Assembly: GCA_023935145.1 (NCBI GenBank)
Contig: CM043697.1
Coordinates: forward strand, 57,240,501 to 57,304,500
Source: Bretschneidera sinensis
Lineage: Eukaryota; Streptophyta; Magnoliopsida; Brassicales; Akaniaceae
Reading direction: 5' to 3'
DNA: 64,000 nucleotides
Below are positions 1-12,139 of this stretch, piece after piece; positions within the stretch are counted from its first letter, which is position 1; each line of letters begins with the position of its first letter. The notes beneath the pieces were generated by a model that saw only the letters and a program-made list of their open reading frames with translations, was not told the origin of the DNA and searched no databases. The translations under genes and the position numbers were made by a program.

Positions 1-147
1 TAAATAAATGTACAATAACAAACAACACTTCAACATTTCAGTAATACAATCAATATTTAAAACAGACGCAATGCATAAATTATTATTAGGGAACGTCTTC
101 CCACATGTCGACATGTTTTTATCATAGGCTGGCCCCCTCCTAGTTCT

Positions 148-290
148 TTTATTTCCAACATATACCGGCTGTTACGGTATTTATTTCCATCATATACCGA
201 CTGTCACGGTTTTCATTTATTTCTAGCATATACCAGCTGTCATGGTTTTCCTTTATTTCCAGCATATACCGGCCGTCACTGTTTTTCAAT
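148..290. repeat. Short tandem repeat, about 35-bp unit
   Basis: Four diverged tandem units, each containing an ATATACCGGCTGTCACGG-like core, start near 151, 183, 218 and 255. They lie inside LTR K. Related single-unit words are visible in the inverted LTR near 46930, but the array there is not expanded. Confidence 0.6.
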
Positions 291-1169
291 TAGACTGGAC
301 CCCTCCTGGTTCTTTTATTTCATGTATATGCATATGCATATGAATAATGATATGAAATATGCATATGAACAATAATATAAAAACAAACATGAATTCAAAT
401 ATTTAAATTAGCTATCCTGATTATTCTCAAATTATTATTTGAAAAATTCCACTAAATTCTTCTTCTCATAAATCACATCAAATCATCAATCTTAGCTTGT
501 CAAGAACCACTAAATTTCATTTCCATCATAAATCGTATCAAAACATCAACCATAGCTCATCAAGAATTTCACTTATCGCTTTTATTATTAAATCTACTTA
601 TTATTCCAAAAATATTATTTCTCATAAAATAATTCTCTACACATCCACTATTCCTATCACACATATCAACCAATTTTTTTTTATCTACCACCAAATCATA
701 AGCTCATAATTTATTTTAATATTATCACTAGATATTTCATTTTTATCTAGATTACTTAGAGTAAATCTAACTCACCATGTAGCACTTAGAGCTACCCGTG
801 GATCACCTCCTTGCCTTTCCTGCTCCTCTCAACAATTTCCCCGAGTGGCTGATTGTCAACACCTGACGTAATATTTATATTAAAATTTCTAATTTATTCT
901 TCAATTCTTTTATAATTCACACCCTTTGAAAATTCCCACTTTGAATTCCAGGAAATTTCATGTATGCTAAATTTCAAAAATAAACTTCACATTATTACTT
1001 TCTTTTTTTCTTGGAGCTTCCCGTGGTTCTCTATAAAATTCTCCCGTAAACTTCTTCAAAATTTTGCTCTTTCAACCTTTCTTTTCGTCCCCAAGTGTTT
1101 AAAGAAAGAGAGTAATTTGAATCGCAGTTGAAGTAAAACTAAACAGGATTTGATAAAAAATTAATAAAA

Positions 1170-1173
<4 letters not shown>

Positions 1174-1245
<72 letters not shown>

Positions 1246-1259
1246 TACACACACACACT
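1174..1259. repeat. (AT)n then (AC)n microsatellite
   Basis: An uninterrupted AT dinucleotide run of about 68 bp is followed by a short AC run. It lies inside chromovirus LTR K. Confidence 0.95.
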
Positions 1260-1641
1260 AATATTAAGCCATTACTCAGCATCTCACCTTCTTTACTTGT
1301 GCTACGAAATTGTTAAGGTGGTGCACATGAAAGCCTTTTCATTCTTTTGGCAATAAGTGGTGAGGTTTTTATTTTTTATTTCTTTTTCTTTTTCCTTTTC
1401 CTTTATACTGTCCACAAATTTTTTTTTGTTTTCCATTTTCTTTGTAACTACGCCTTCACGCATCAAGTTTTTTTTTTTTAGAATTGTTTTATTCAAATAA
1501 TAAACTTTACACATATATTTTATTTTAATTCATGTCATATTTATTAAATTACTTCTTTACCCTTACTTTACGAATACGAGTATTACAATTCTATCCATTT
1601 TATAAAAATTTTGTCCCCGAAATTTCCTTACCTAACTCAAG

Positions 1642-2534
1642 TGTTGGGAAATCACCTTCTTGATGCCCAAGTGGTGATCTTCTAAACACCCAAGTCTAGA
1701 GTGACTTGTAATGAATCGGAAACAGAAACAAAAATCAAAGAAAAGAAATAATACAGCAAATGTTATCGAGGTTCGGCAATAACCTACGTCCCCGTGAGTT
1801 CCTCTGAGCTCTCTGTACTAAATCAATGAGTTCTTATAGATTACCGCAACCCCCTTCAAGAAACCTCTAGTTCTTGAAGAACCAAAGAAGAGAAGAAAGA
1901 AAGTGATAATAATATTACAAATCCCTCTACCCACAATCTATACTACTCTCTTTATTTACAACCAGTCTCTCTTTTGAGATCTATTCTAATGCCTCTCCTG
2001 TGTTTTGTGTCTTTGCACTCTCACACTTGCACTTGAATTCTCTTGTATGATGATCACTTGCGTTTTCAATTTGTGTTATTATGTTGAGATTGAAGTTAGG
2101 TGACCCTTTATATAGTGCACCACTTCTTGACTAATCTTGAAGGTCAATATCCACCCTTAGATCTTAAGAACCTTTCAATCATAGCCCTTCATCAATCTTT
2201 AGTGATCCTGTGCGTTTTGATCATGCATCCATGCACCTTTCAAAGAGGCTGAAAAGCTTGTCTCAGTGTGCTTAGCGCCGCGGCCCAGAACAAGGCTGGC
2301 CGCGGCGCAAAGCAGGGCTGTACTTCTCCATTTTCTAGGCGCTGCGGCCTGGGGGAGGCTGAGCCGCGACGCACACCTTCGCTAGGCTTCCTCCATGCTA
2401 GGCGTTGCAGCCTGACCTGATGCTGCACTTCTTTGTCTTGCTGTGCGCTGAGACGCACACTTTGTGTGCTGAGGCGCCAAGGTCTAATGAAGAACCTTTT
2501 CAAACCATGTTTAAACCTTAGACAAACACTAACA
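1642..2534 (-). repeat. Copia A 3' LTR
   Basis: On the minus strand the LTR runs from TGTTAGTGTTTG at 2534 to ...TTTCCCAACA at 1642, about 893 bp. The purine-rich tract ACAAAGGTAGAGAT lies just before it (2535-2552, minus strand). A GC-rich block with repeated CGCCGCGGCC-like words lies at 2268-2475. The end sequences match those of Copia C and D. Confidence 0.85.
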
Positions 2535-2599
2535 ATCTCTACCTTTGTCTAAGGATTAAAACTGAACCCATTGTGAAGAGAACTCAGGATCCAAACTCA

Positions 2600-5577
2600 T
2601 CTTGAGTCATCATATCAATCGACTCCAATCCTAAGTAGTCCAAGACAATGATTGAACTTACTTAGAGGTAGAACCTTGGTGCCTAAATCTGTAGGATTTT
2701 CCTCTGTGGCTACCTTGTCCACATGAATGCATCCTTCCGTAACATTTTCCCGAATGAAATGATACCGAACATCCATGTGCTTTGTCCTCTCATGGAACAC
2801 TGGATTTTTACACAAGTGCAATGCACTTTGGCTATCCGAATACACCACCACCTGCTCTTTCAGTACCTTCAACTCTTCCAACAACCCTTTGCACCACATA
2901 GCCTCCTTAATAGCTTTCGTTGCCACTATCTACTTAGCCTCAGTTGTTGAGAGTGCTACTACAGGCTGTAAATGAGCCTTCCAACGTACACAACATCCGT
3001 TTAAGCTGAAGAAGTAGGAGGTAATCGATCTTCTTTTATCCCGGTCTGCTCCATAGTCCATATCTGCATAACCCTCAAGACAGATGGACTTACACCTCTT
3101 CTCATACACCAACCCCACATTTTGGCTTCCCTTCAAGTACCTCAGCAACCACTTTATCTCAAGCTAATGCTCCTTTCTTGGATTACTCATAAACCTGCTA
3201 AGAACACTTATTACATAAGCAATATCAGGTCTAGTGCTTACCATGGTGAACATAACTGAACCAACCGCACTAGAGTAAGGGACCTTTTCCATTTCCTTCT
3301 TCTCTACCTCCGATCTCGGACAATGATCACTGGGGAACTTGAAATGACCAGCAAAGGGAACCTTCACTGGTTTGCTATCTTTCATAGAGAACTTAGATAT
3401 CATCTTCTCTATGTAGGAAGTCTGAGAAATCTTCAATCTGTTTCTCTCCCTTTCCCGGATGATACACATCCCAAGGATCTTCTGTGCATGGCCAAGATCC
3501 TTCATCTCAAACTCCTCACTGAGTTGAGACTTCAATTCAACTATCGTCTTCATGCTGCTCCCAACCAGCAATATATCATTGACATAGATGAGGATGATCA
3601 CCACTTCCTCCACCTTGTGCCCCTTATAGTACAAACACGAATCATAGTAGCTCCTCATGAAACCCAAGCTAGTTACAAAAGAATTGAACCTCTTATTCCA
3701 TTTTCGAGGTGATTGCTTCAGGTCATAGAGAGATTTCTTCAATTGTCACACCGACTCTCCCTGCCTTCCTTCCTCATAGCCTTCAGGTTGGCTCATGTAG
3801 ATGCTCTCATCAAGCTCTCCATGCAAGAACACTGTCTTCACATCCATTTGCTTGATCTCCCAATCAAATTGGACCACCATAGCCAATAGTATTCATATCG
3901 TCTTGTACTTCACAATCGGTGAGAATATTTCGGTGAAATCTATGCCTTCTCTTTGTGTGAACCCCTTTGCCACTAGCCTAGCTTTATACTGGACTTTATT
4001 CCCTGGAGGATTCCCTTCTTTGATCTTGTAGATCCACCTATAATCCATAACTCTATATCTTTTTGGTTTGGGCACCAATTCCCAAGAGTTGCTCTTACTC
4101 AAAGAATCCATTTATTCCTCTATAGCTAGCTGCCACTTTGACGACTCCTTATATTCCATGGCTTCCATGTAAGTTTCTGGTTCAACCATCCCTCCTTCTA
4201 TCCAAGGAGCTACTACATTAGCATCTGCAAACCCATATCTCAAAGGTGGTCTGACCACCCTCCTTCTCCGGTCCCTTGTGAGCTTGGCCTTCATTAATGG
4301 GCTCTACCTGGTTCGAACCCTCTTGCCTTCTTTGCTCTATCTGAACTGAATTCTCCTTGATGTGATGCTCCACAAATTCTGGATTGGTTTGCTCACTAGC
4401 CCCTGCAGGGTTAGTTTTCTTCAAATAGGGAAATAACAATTTATTAAAAATAACATCCCTACTTATTATGAGTTTCATTCCTTTTGGTTCTAAGGACCAC
4501 AACCATACCCCTTAACCCCATCACCATACCCTAGAAACACACATTTTCTAGATCTTGGGTTAAGTTTATCATCCTTTTGATGTGCAAATACAGCACACCC
4601 AAAAATCTTAAGGTTGCTCAACTCAGGGGGTTTCCCACTCCACATTTCCATGGAAGTCTTGAGCTCTAAAGTTCTAGAGGGTGATCTATTTACCAAGTAT
4701 ACAGTAGTAGACACAGCTTCCCCCCAAAAATATTTTGGTAATCCGAATCCTATTAACATGCACCTAACCTTTTCTATAAGGGTCCTATTCATCCTCTCAG
4801 CAACTTCATTTTGCTGAGGTGTTTTTACAACCGTTCTATGACTTAGAATGCCATTTAACTTACAGAATTTATCAAAATCCGTATTACAAAATTCTAAGCC
4901 ATTATCGGTTCGTAAAACCTTAACTACCCTATCCGTTTAAGTCTCCAGCAACTTTTTCCACATCACAAATTTATTCAAAGCATCTGATTTATTTTTAAGC
5001 AAATAAACCCAAACCTTTCTTAAATAATCATCAATTAAAGACAGAAAGTAAAAGTTACCTCCCTATGTTGGTGTTCTTGCTGGTCCCCAAAGGTCTGAAT
5101 GAATGTAGTCAAGAACGCCCTTAGACTTGTGCACTCCGGTGTTGAAGCTGACCCGGTGTTGCTTCCTAAGAACGCAACACTCACAGAAATCCAATTTTTC
5201 TACTTTGTCACCACCAAGTAGACCATTTTTGCTAAGAATTTGTAGGTCCTTTTCACTCATATGTCCTAAGTGAGTGTGCCAAAGGGATACCTTATCCATC
5301 TCAGCCATTAAGCTCACTGCTTGTTCCTTGATTTCTGTCTCTCCGATCATCTCATAGAATCCATCTCTTATTGCTGCTTTAATCACTACCAAAGATCCCT
5401 TGGTTACCTTGATCTTTCCTCCCTCTGCTTTGTATATATACCCCATAGAATCCAGCTGCTCCAATGAGATCAAATTCCTCTTCAAAACCGGAAGATACCT
5501 CACATTCCGCAACAACCTTGTGACTCCATCAAATATCCTCAACTGGATGTCTCCTATCCCCCTCACTTGGCAAGAAG
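2600..5577 (-). pseudogene. Copia A pol remnant: protease end, integrase, RT, RNase H
   Basis: Read on the minus strand from 5577 downward, the frames give the protease C-terminal part and GAG-pre-integrase domain (about 5580-5063; zinc-binding region and the GHMSEKDLQ motif), the integrase C-terminal half (4792-4490, MNRTLIEKVRC and WGEAVSTTVYLVNRSP), the RT N-terminal part (4294-3893), the RT palm (3742-3164) and RNase H (3148-2615, ending in the DLGTKVLPLSKF region). In-frame stops and frameshifts separate the pieces. The RT catalytic box reads YVND instead of YVDD, so the first catalytic Asp of the pair is Asn. Domain order PR-INT-RT-RH is that of Ty1/copia. The element cannot make its own enzymes. 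Confidence 0.85.
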
Positions 5578-6785
5578 TGTCATAGTGATGAAGGATTTGT
5601 AGTATATAGTGATGCATCCCATCAAGAGTTGGGATGTGTGTTGATGTAACATGGGAAGATAATGGCATATGCTTCTAAGCAATTGAGGAATAATGATAGA
5701 AATTACCCTACATATGAGTTAGAGTTGGCTGCCATAGTCTTTGCTTTAAAGATTTGGAAACATTATCTATATGGAGCTACTTGTGAGATATTCACTGATC
5801 ATAAGAGTTGACATACTTACCTACCCAGAAAGAGTTGAATTTGAGACAGATGCAGTGGATGGAGTTCATTAGTGACTATGATTGTATAAATTCATTATCA
5901 TCAAGGAAAGGTGAATGTGGTAACAGATGTATTAAGTAGAAAATCTACAAGAAGATTTACTACTATTGAGAGTCATGATGTGAAATTGATGATAGATTTA
6001 ATAGAAATAAGAATGAAGTTGAATATCGATGATAGAGAATCATTGTTAGCAAACATGGTGGTATAATCATCCACAGTAGAATGCTTGTTAGAGATGCAAG
6101 GTAGAAATGAAGAGATAGAAAAGATTAAGGAGAAAGTGCCTAGTAGAAAGTAATATGAGTTCAAAAAATAGAAATGATGGTATTCTGGTTTTGGAACATA
6201 GAATTTGTGTTCCCAATGATACAAAGTTGAGAAAGGAGACATTGAGAGAGGCACGTCATAATGTAGCTGAATACATTTCTAGATGTTTGGTTTTTCTGTA
6301 AGTAGGCTTATTACAGCCTCTTCCTGTGTTTGAATGACCATAGAAAATATGAGTATGGCTTTTGTTTATGAATTTTTTCATACTCAGAGAGATCATAATA
6401 CAGTGTAAGTGATAGTAGATAGACTTTCTAAGTCATCTCAATTTCTTCCAATTAAAACTATTTAGAATCCTAAAAAGTTGGCTAAACTGTATATAACTAA
6501 GATTGCGAGGTTTTATGGAATACTATTAAGCATAGTGTCGAATAGAGATGCTAGATTTACATCTTGGTTTTGAAAAGGCTTTCGGAAAGCCATGGGTACG
6601 CAGTTACAATTTAATATAACTTTTCATCATCAACAGATGGGTAGAAGGTGTAGAACTCCAGTATGTTGGGAAGAAATGGGAGAAAGAAATATATTTGTTT
6701 CATCAATTATTAAGTTGACAACTAAGAGGATCAAATTGGTTAGAGAGCACCATAAAGCAGCACAGAGTAGACCAAACAGCACAAA
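5578..6785 (+). pseudogene. Ty3/gypsy RNase H to integrase fragment
   Basis: Plus-strand translation starts in an RNase H (FVVYSDASHQELGCVLM, then [19 protein letters not shown] and IFTDHKS). It continues through an integrase region (VDRLSKSSQFLPIKT, IVSNRDARFTSWF, MGTQLQFNITFHHQQ) to a connection segment (RTPVCWEEMGER, KLVREHHKAAQSR). This order is that of chromovirus-type Ty3/gypsy elements. Many stops and several internal deletions are present, and no LTR ends belong to it. It joins truncated Copia A on the left, in opposite orientation, and Copia LTR sequence on the right, so it is a rearranged relic. Confidence 0.8.
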
Positions 6786-7475
6786 GGATCAAGTTGAAAA
6801 CACAAGTGATCATCATACAAGAGAATTCAAGTGCAAGTGTGAGAGTGCAAAGACACAAAACACAAGATTTGCACTAGAATAGATCTCAAAAGAGAGGCTG
6901 GTTGTAAAGAGAGAGAGAGTAGTATAGATTATGGGTAGAGGGCTTTGTAATAGTTCTTATCACTTTCTTTCTTCTCTTCTTTGGTTCTTCAAGAACTAGA
7001 GGTTTCATAAAGGGGGTTGTTATAATCTGTAAGAACTCATTGATTTAGTGTAGAGAGTTCAGACGAACTCACGGGGACGTAGACTATTGCTGAACCTCGA
7101 TAACAATTGTTGTGTTATTTATTTTCTTTGATTTTTGTTTCTGTTTTCGATTCATTATAAGTCAATCTAGACTTGGGTGTTTGGAAGATCACCACCTGAG
7201 CATCAAGAAGGTGATTTCCCAACAGTGGTATCAGAGCTAGAGGAGATACCACAATAGTGGTATCAGAGCCGGAGGAGCTTTGGAGAGCGGGTATCAGAGC
7301 TGGAACAGAAAGTAGCGGAGCAAGACTCTAAGAATCAAAGGCCAACTTCTTGGGTGATTCAAGAATAGTGCTGGGATCAAGATCTGATTGTGTTCTTGAG
7401 GGTGATTAAAGAATAGTATTTAGATCTATCTTTGATCAAGTTCTTGTGATTTAGAAGTTTGGGACAAGCACACAC
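6786..7475 (+). mobile_element. Copia LTR 3' half with leader fragment (Tork-type)
   Basis: From about 6786 to 7224 the sequence matches the 3' half of the Copia A/C/D LTR in plus orientation and ends ...GATTTCCCAACA. A primer-binding site follows at once, then the leader up to just before where gag would start in Copia C (compare 10605-10745). It stops near 7475 against chromovirus LTR sequence. It is a 5' LTR remnant with no coding part. Confidence 0.75.
7226..7300 (+). promoter_or_regulatory. Primer-binding site with two extra copies
   Basis: TGGTATCAGAGC, complementary to the 3' end of initiator tRNA-Met, stands 1 nt after the LTR end (7226-7237). It recurs at 7258-7269 and, as GGTATCAGAGC, near 7290-7300. 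The same multiplication is seen in Copia C and D. Confidence 0.75.
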
Positions 7476-7476
7476 C

Positions 7477-9693
7477 TTTACATTTAAAAATACGAACCCC
7501 AAAATTAAAATAGTCAAATTAAAGTACCGCACTCTACAATACTTCCCAACTTATAAAAATTTCATCCTCGAAACTTCCTTAACCAGGGTTCACAGGACAT
7601 CAAGATCATAACCTTTCTAGTCCGTCTCATAATCTCAAACACACTTCTCAATTTCACCATTTTCTTCAAAATTTGACAAAATAAGGTAAAACTTCTATTG
7701 CACCATCGATTTGAACTTCATCTAAGTCATTGCCAAATATCTAACTTATCACTGGAGTAATCTAACGTACTATGCTAATAAACTCTATTCGATCTTGCTA
7801 GAAACTCTATTATTTACTAAACAGTACTCACCATTCTATCAGTTAATCATCCTTAACATATACCCCATTCTTTCACCTCCATTTGATCCTTCAATTTACC
7901 TAATCAATCCCATAATTTATATATGATTAACCAAAAATATTGCTTAAGATCGATCCTTTCTTACATCTCCCTTCTGTTCTTCAGTTTCAAACCTAATCTC
8001 CTCATTATTTTACATTTCCTTCTCGCAACTTAATACTTTAAGTGTCTTAAACGCGGTATGACTTTTAAATCTTATCTTTCCCAAATACCTCTCTATAAGC
8101 TTATTTACAAACTAACTACCTCCTCAAGTTAGTCCTTAACTTCTTCTCCAACTAGAAATCATACGTAGGATCCATCAACGGTGTTATTACTATTTTCGTA
8201 CTCACTTCCACTTAGGTCTTATTTAATTCCTCAATCTAATTACCTCAAAACTCTAACTTTACCCAAGGAAAGAAATACTCAGAATAAAATGATTTAACTT
8301 CTTGATCCTTCACAAGATTTCTAGCATTCCTCGAGCATATAACTCTACTTGGTAATCTACTCCCTTTACTTAACATGTCTCTTAGCTCTAAAACCTTAAT
8401 TTATTCATCGTCAATCGGGATATGCTTATCTAAAAACTCTTATGAAACTTATCATCACAAAAATAGTTGAGCACTTTACTTTTCACTACTACTCCAATTT
8501 AACTAGTCTTTCTTAAATCACAAATAATTATGTTATAAATCTATTCATAGTATTGTTTGAACATTTGATGAACTAGTCATTTCCAGTCAGAGCTACCAAG
8601 TCCTATTCTACAAGTCTCTTCTTCAACCTTATCATTTGGTCGTCCTTAATTATAACTTATTTAACTTGGCCCTTAAGCCCTACTTGAACTTCCAAAGGAT
8701 CTTACCCACATAAATCTTTCCTTTTGTGTCTATCATACTTTAAGTTTTACTACTCTTTTTATCCATCTAGAGTCATTCCATTCCTATACATCTCCCCCTA
8801 GAACAAGTCTTCTACTCAACCTTTTTGTCACGTATTCTACACTTCATGTCCAACTAGGACTTTTCTTTCTTAGAAAAATTTCAAAGATATACTTTAGTGA
8901 TCTTCCATCAAATTTTTTTTTCTAAGAATGCCTTTATCCTATGCCCTTATAGCCCATTAGATCTTGCATTAACAATTTCTCATTTCTGCTTCTTATATAA
9001 CCAATTTTCCCAATTTTTGATCTTTTACTCGATTTTACCTATAGCATTTCAATTCATACCTAAGCTTTCATATCTTTTCGAACTCATCTTTCATATTTTC
9101 GTTATTCCCCTTTTTTTCATCCTATTTCCAAACATTAACAACAGCCTCAAAATTTTCAGGGTTACATTTCATACGAAATTCTAACGGAATCATCAATTAA
9201 GCATAATTCACCTTAGCCTACATCTAGTTTAACATACTTCCAACTTTTTATCACCCTTACTAAGTCATCCCACCTTCATTTCATTCTAACAAAAAAACTG
9301 AACACAAGCACCCCACAACTTACCTCACCTTTCATAACCTTGTTAACTATATTATTCCTATTTCTCTGTTTCACCTCTATCTCCTAACGAACCTTTACTC
9401 ACTCAAACTTTCCCTCCCGACTTAACCATTATTCTAACTCCCTTTCTTTTTTTATCTCCCTTTCTAGTCTATTTAAGGAATTGAATCTCCTGGAAAAACA
9501 TTTAGCACATCACCTCCACACCATTTCCTTGCAAATTCTTGAATCTAGCCATACTATGTATGATGAAATCCAACAATCCCCATTAACTCACTATCACAAG
9601 TAGTCCTCGAATAAGATACTTCACACTCAATTTGTAGAATCTGTATCATTCCTTAAAAGTATTTCTTAATCTGATCATGATCTATACCTTCTA
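7477..9693 (-). mobile_element. Chromovirus J interior, 3' part, with LTR stub
   Basis: No gene is readable in this AT-rich stretch. About 7477-7537 matches the LTR edge seen at 38190-38253. From 7538 on it matches 38254-40020, including the interior-tail motif (ATTTCATCCTCGAAACTTCC on the plus strand). On the minus strand this is the 3' interior of a Tekay-like element followed by a truncated LTR. Copia C interrupts it at 9693, and it resumes at 32640. The hydrophobic frame at 8897-9184 has no recognisable domain and looks like chance. Confidence 0.5.
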
Positions 9694-10548
9694 TATTGGT
9701 ATTTTGTTCGAGGTTTAAAAAGAAAGTGGAAGAATAAATTCAGCAAGGAGTGCACACCAGTGTGTGCTGTGGCCCCGCCTTGTCCAGGTCACGGCACCCA
9801 GCAAAGAGGAGTGCTGGAGGAAGGAGCAAGCTGCGACACCCAGAGGGACAACAAGTGTGCCCTGCTCCAGGCCACAGTGTGCCCTATTCTAGACCGCAGT
9901 GCCAGGCACACTGATGCACACATGTTTTAGCCTCTTGAATGGTTTGTGAGACATGCTTAAAATGCATAGAATCACTAAAGATTGATCAAGGGCCATGGTT
10001 GATTGGTCATCAAGATCTAAGGGTGGAGAATGACACTCAAAATTGGACAAGAAGTTGGTGCACTATATAAAGGGTCACCCAGCTTCATTGTAACAACAAG
10101 AAAAGCTTGTGATTGAAAGTGAGATCAATTGTAAGAGTGCAAAGACACTAAACTCAAGAGAGATTCTGTAGAAAAGTTGGTTGTTTAGAAAGAGAGAGAG
10201 TAGAATAGAAAGAGATTCAAAGGCTTGCTAGGGGAATTTTCTTGGGAAAATTCCAAGGTTAGTTCTTATCACCTTCTTCTTCTTCTTCTTCTTCTTCTGT
10301 TCTTCAAGAACCTGTGAGTTCTTGGAAGGGTGTTGCTGATTGTAAAAAACTCTATTGATAAGATAGTGCAGAGAGCTCGGAGGAGCTCACGGGGACGTAG
10401 GCAAACCGTCGAACCTCGTCAACAAATTTCTTGTGTTATTTTCTTTCTTGCTTTGATTGGTTGATGTTTCTTTTTCTTTACAAGTCATTCTAGACTTAGG
10501 TGTTTGGAAGATCACCTCCTGGCCATCATCCAATGTGGTTTCCCAACA
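9694..10548 (+). repeat. Copia C 5' LTR
   Basis: About 855 bp, starting TATTGGTATTTTG (the 3' copy reads TGTTGG, so the terminal TG has mutated) and ending GGTTTCCCAACA. It contains a GC-rich block (9760-9920) and a CTT microsatellite near 10265-10295. Confidence 0.9.
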
Positions 10549-10549
10549 G

Positions 10550-10604
10550 TGGTATCAAAGCCTGCATAGCCAGATATCAGAGCAAGAACATAAGGTATCG
10601 AAGC
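10550..10604 (+). promoter_or_regulatory. Primer-binding site with two downstream copies
   Basis: TGGTATCAAAGC at 10550-10561 fits an initiator tRNA-Met primer site. Diverged copies follow: AGATATCAGAGC (10572-10583) and AGGTATCGAAGC (10593-10604), spaced 21-22 nt apart. Confidence 0.7.
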
Positions 10605-10745
10605 AAGACTCCAAGAATCAAAGAACAAACTTCTTCGGTGATTCAAGAATGGAGTAAAGATCAAGATCAGATCGTGTTCTTGAGGTTGATTCAAGAACGG
10701 TGTTGAGATCAATCTTTGATCGTGTTCTTGAGGTTTAGAAATTTA

Positions 10746-11551
10746 TGGGTGCTGCACAAATCTGGGATCATCTCCGTAAGATGGGTTCAAATTTCGTTGT
10801 TGAGAAGTTTGATGGAAAGGGAGATTCTTCCCTATGGAAGTGGAAGATCAAGGCTGTTCTTATGCAACAGAAGGTGGACTTGGCTATTGGAGAAGATGAT
10901 GCTTTTTTAGCAAGTATCACAGAGGACTAGTGGATTGAGATGAAGAATATGACATATAGCACCATCTTCCTACACATGTCGAATAGTGTCACAAGGGAGT
11001 GCGGAGACTTGGAAGATCCTGTTGTCATATGGAAGAAACTAGATAAGTTGTTTCTTACCAAAACTCTCCCTAACAAGATTTATCTTCTTAAAAGAATCTT
11101 TGCTTTTAAAATGGATCCTAATAAAGAGTTGCAAAATAATCTTGATATCTTTAATAAACTAGTTCAAGATTTGGCTAGTTGTAGTATTAAATTTCTGGAT
11201 GAAAAATTGGCTGTTATGTTATTAAATTCTCTTCCTGATTGTTTTGATAGTTTAATTAATGCAATTGAATATGGAAAAGATACACTAACCAAAGAAATTG
11301 TGGTCAATGCTATAAGGGCTCATGATTTTAAAGCCAAGAGTAGGGAGGCATCAAGTGGGGAAGGCCTGTTCGTAAGAGGAAGGCCAACAACTCAGAATGG
11401 CAGTAGCATTTATGGCAACTACCGAGAGAAATCAAAAGGTAGAGGGCAGAGCCATGGGAGAGCACATTCCAAACCAAGATTTGGAGGAAAGCAATGCTTT
11501 TACCGCAATAAAGAGGGTCACTTCAAGAAAGATTGTAAAAAGAGGTTGTAG
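10746..11551 (+). pseudogene. Copia C gag
   Basis: Structural capsid/nucleocapsid protein of a Tork-type element. The ATG at 10746 begins MGAAQIWDHLRKMGS, matching the gag start region of Copia D. A TAG at about 10928 interrupts residue 61; the frame reopens and runs to 11551. The body has the LNSLPDCFDSLINAI region typical of copia gag. The zinc knuckle near 11494-11535 reads CFYRNKEGHFKKDC, so the second Cys of CX2CX4HX4C is Arg (Copia D still has Cys). The downstream protease frame is also broken. Confidence 0.85.
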
Positions 11552-12139
11552 GATGAAAGAGGGAGAAGCCATACCAACAATGGAGAGGCTTCAGTTGCCA
11601 AAGGAGAATAGCAAGATGATGTTCTTGTTGTGTGCTCAAATGTGAGCAAGATGCAAGGCTAGAAGAAATGGATTCTGGATTCCAGGTGCACTTATCACAT
11701 GTGCCCTCACAAGGAATGGTTCAAGAATTTCAAGGAGATCAATGATGGAAGGGTTTTCTTGGGGAATGATAATTCTTGCTAAGTGAGGGGGATAGGAGAC
11801 ATCTAGTTGAGGATGTTTGATGGAGTCACAAGGCTGCTACGAAATATAAGGTATCTCTCAGATTTGAGGAGGAATTTGATCTCATTGGGGCAGTTGGATT
11901 CCATAGGGTATACATACAAAGCTGATGGAGGAAAGATCAAGGTAACCAAGGGTTCTTTGATAGTGATCAAAGCAGCAATCAAAGATGGACTTTATGAGAT
12001 GATCGGTGAGACAAAAATGAGGGATCAAACATCAAGCTTGATGGTTGAGATGGATAAGACAGCACTTTAGCACAATTGTTTGGGATATATGAGCGAAAGG
12101 GGGCTGCAAGTTCTCAGCAAGGATGGTCTACTTGGTGGA
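11552..12139 (+). pseudogene. Copia C protease region, first part
   Basis: The translation shows the aspartic-protease neighbourhood (WILDSRCTYHMCPHKEWF; the active D-S/T-G reads DSR), then the beta-rich segment NIRYLSDLRRNLISLGQLDS and KVTKGSLIVIKAA, with stops at about 11661, 11781, 11805 and 12070. It is cut at 12139 by insertion of Copia D after the GTGGA target, and pol resumes at 28141. Confidence 0.8.

Larger units (their letters stand above)
1..1587 (-). mobile_element. Chromovirus-type LTR K (minus strand, cut by window edge)
   Basis: No gene is seen here. On the minus strand the right edge reads TGTAATACTCG at 1587, the usual start of Tekay-like Ty3/gypsy LTRs. It is preceded (1588-1641) by a typical interior 3' tail that includes the motif GAAATTTCGGGGACAAAAT. 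Segments at 80-130 and 760-830 reappear in reverse complement near 46930-46985 and 46490-46560, inside LTR L, so the two belong to one family in opposite orientation. The other LTR end lies outside the window. The short open frames in this stretch are AT-rich chance frames. Confidence 0.6.
1642..5577 (-). mobile_element. Copia A, Tork/Tnt1-type, 5'-truncated
   Basis: A minus-strand Ty1/copia element. Its 3' LTR is at 1642-2534 and the pol remnants run rightward from there. The sequence ends abruptly near 5577 inside the protease region, where plus-strand gypsy sequence begins. Gag, leader, primer-binding site and 5' LTR are missing. It is closely related to Copia C and Copia D in this window. 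It sits in the interior tail of chromovirus K. No target-site duplication can be read because one end is lost. Confidence 0.85.

Noticed and set aside
2240..2503. GC-rich 87-codon frame in Copia A LTR (similar one at 12586-12807)
   Set aside because: It is the GC-rich U3 block read in one frame; it does not stay open in the other LTR copies.
3323..3712. 129-codon plus-strand frame (also 13529-13930 plus and 30615-30974 minus)
   Set aside because: These are antisense shadows of the conserved Copia RT; they stay open because the sense strand is constrained.
5578..6785. Integrated plant pararetrovirus (caulimovirid) fragment
   Set aside because: The RNase H is followed by an integrase (DRDARFTSWF, GTQLQF), which pararetroviruses lack; the order is Ty3/gypsy.
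8897..9184. 95-codon hydrophobic plus-strand frame, membrane-protein-like
   Set aside because: It lies in AT-rich decayed chromovirus sequence, is pyrimidine-driven (many TTT/ATT codons), has no domain, and is not kept in the matching stretch at 38254-40029.
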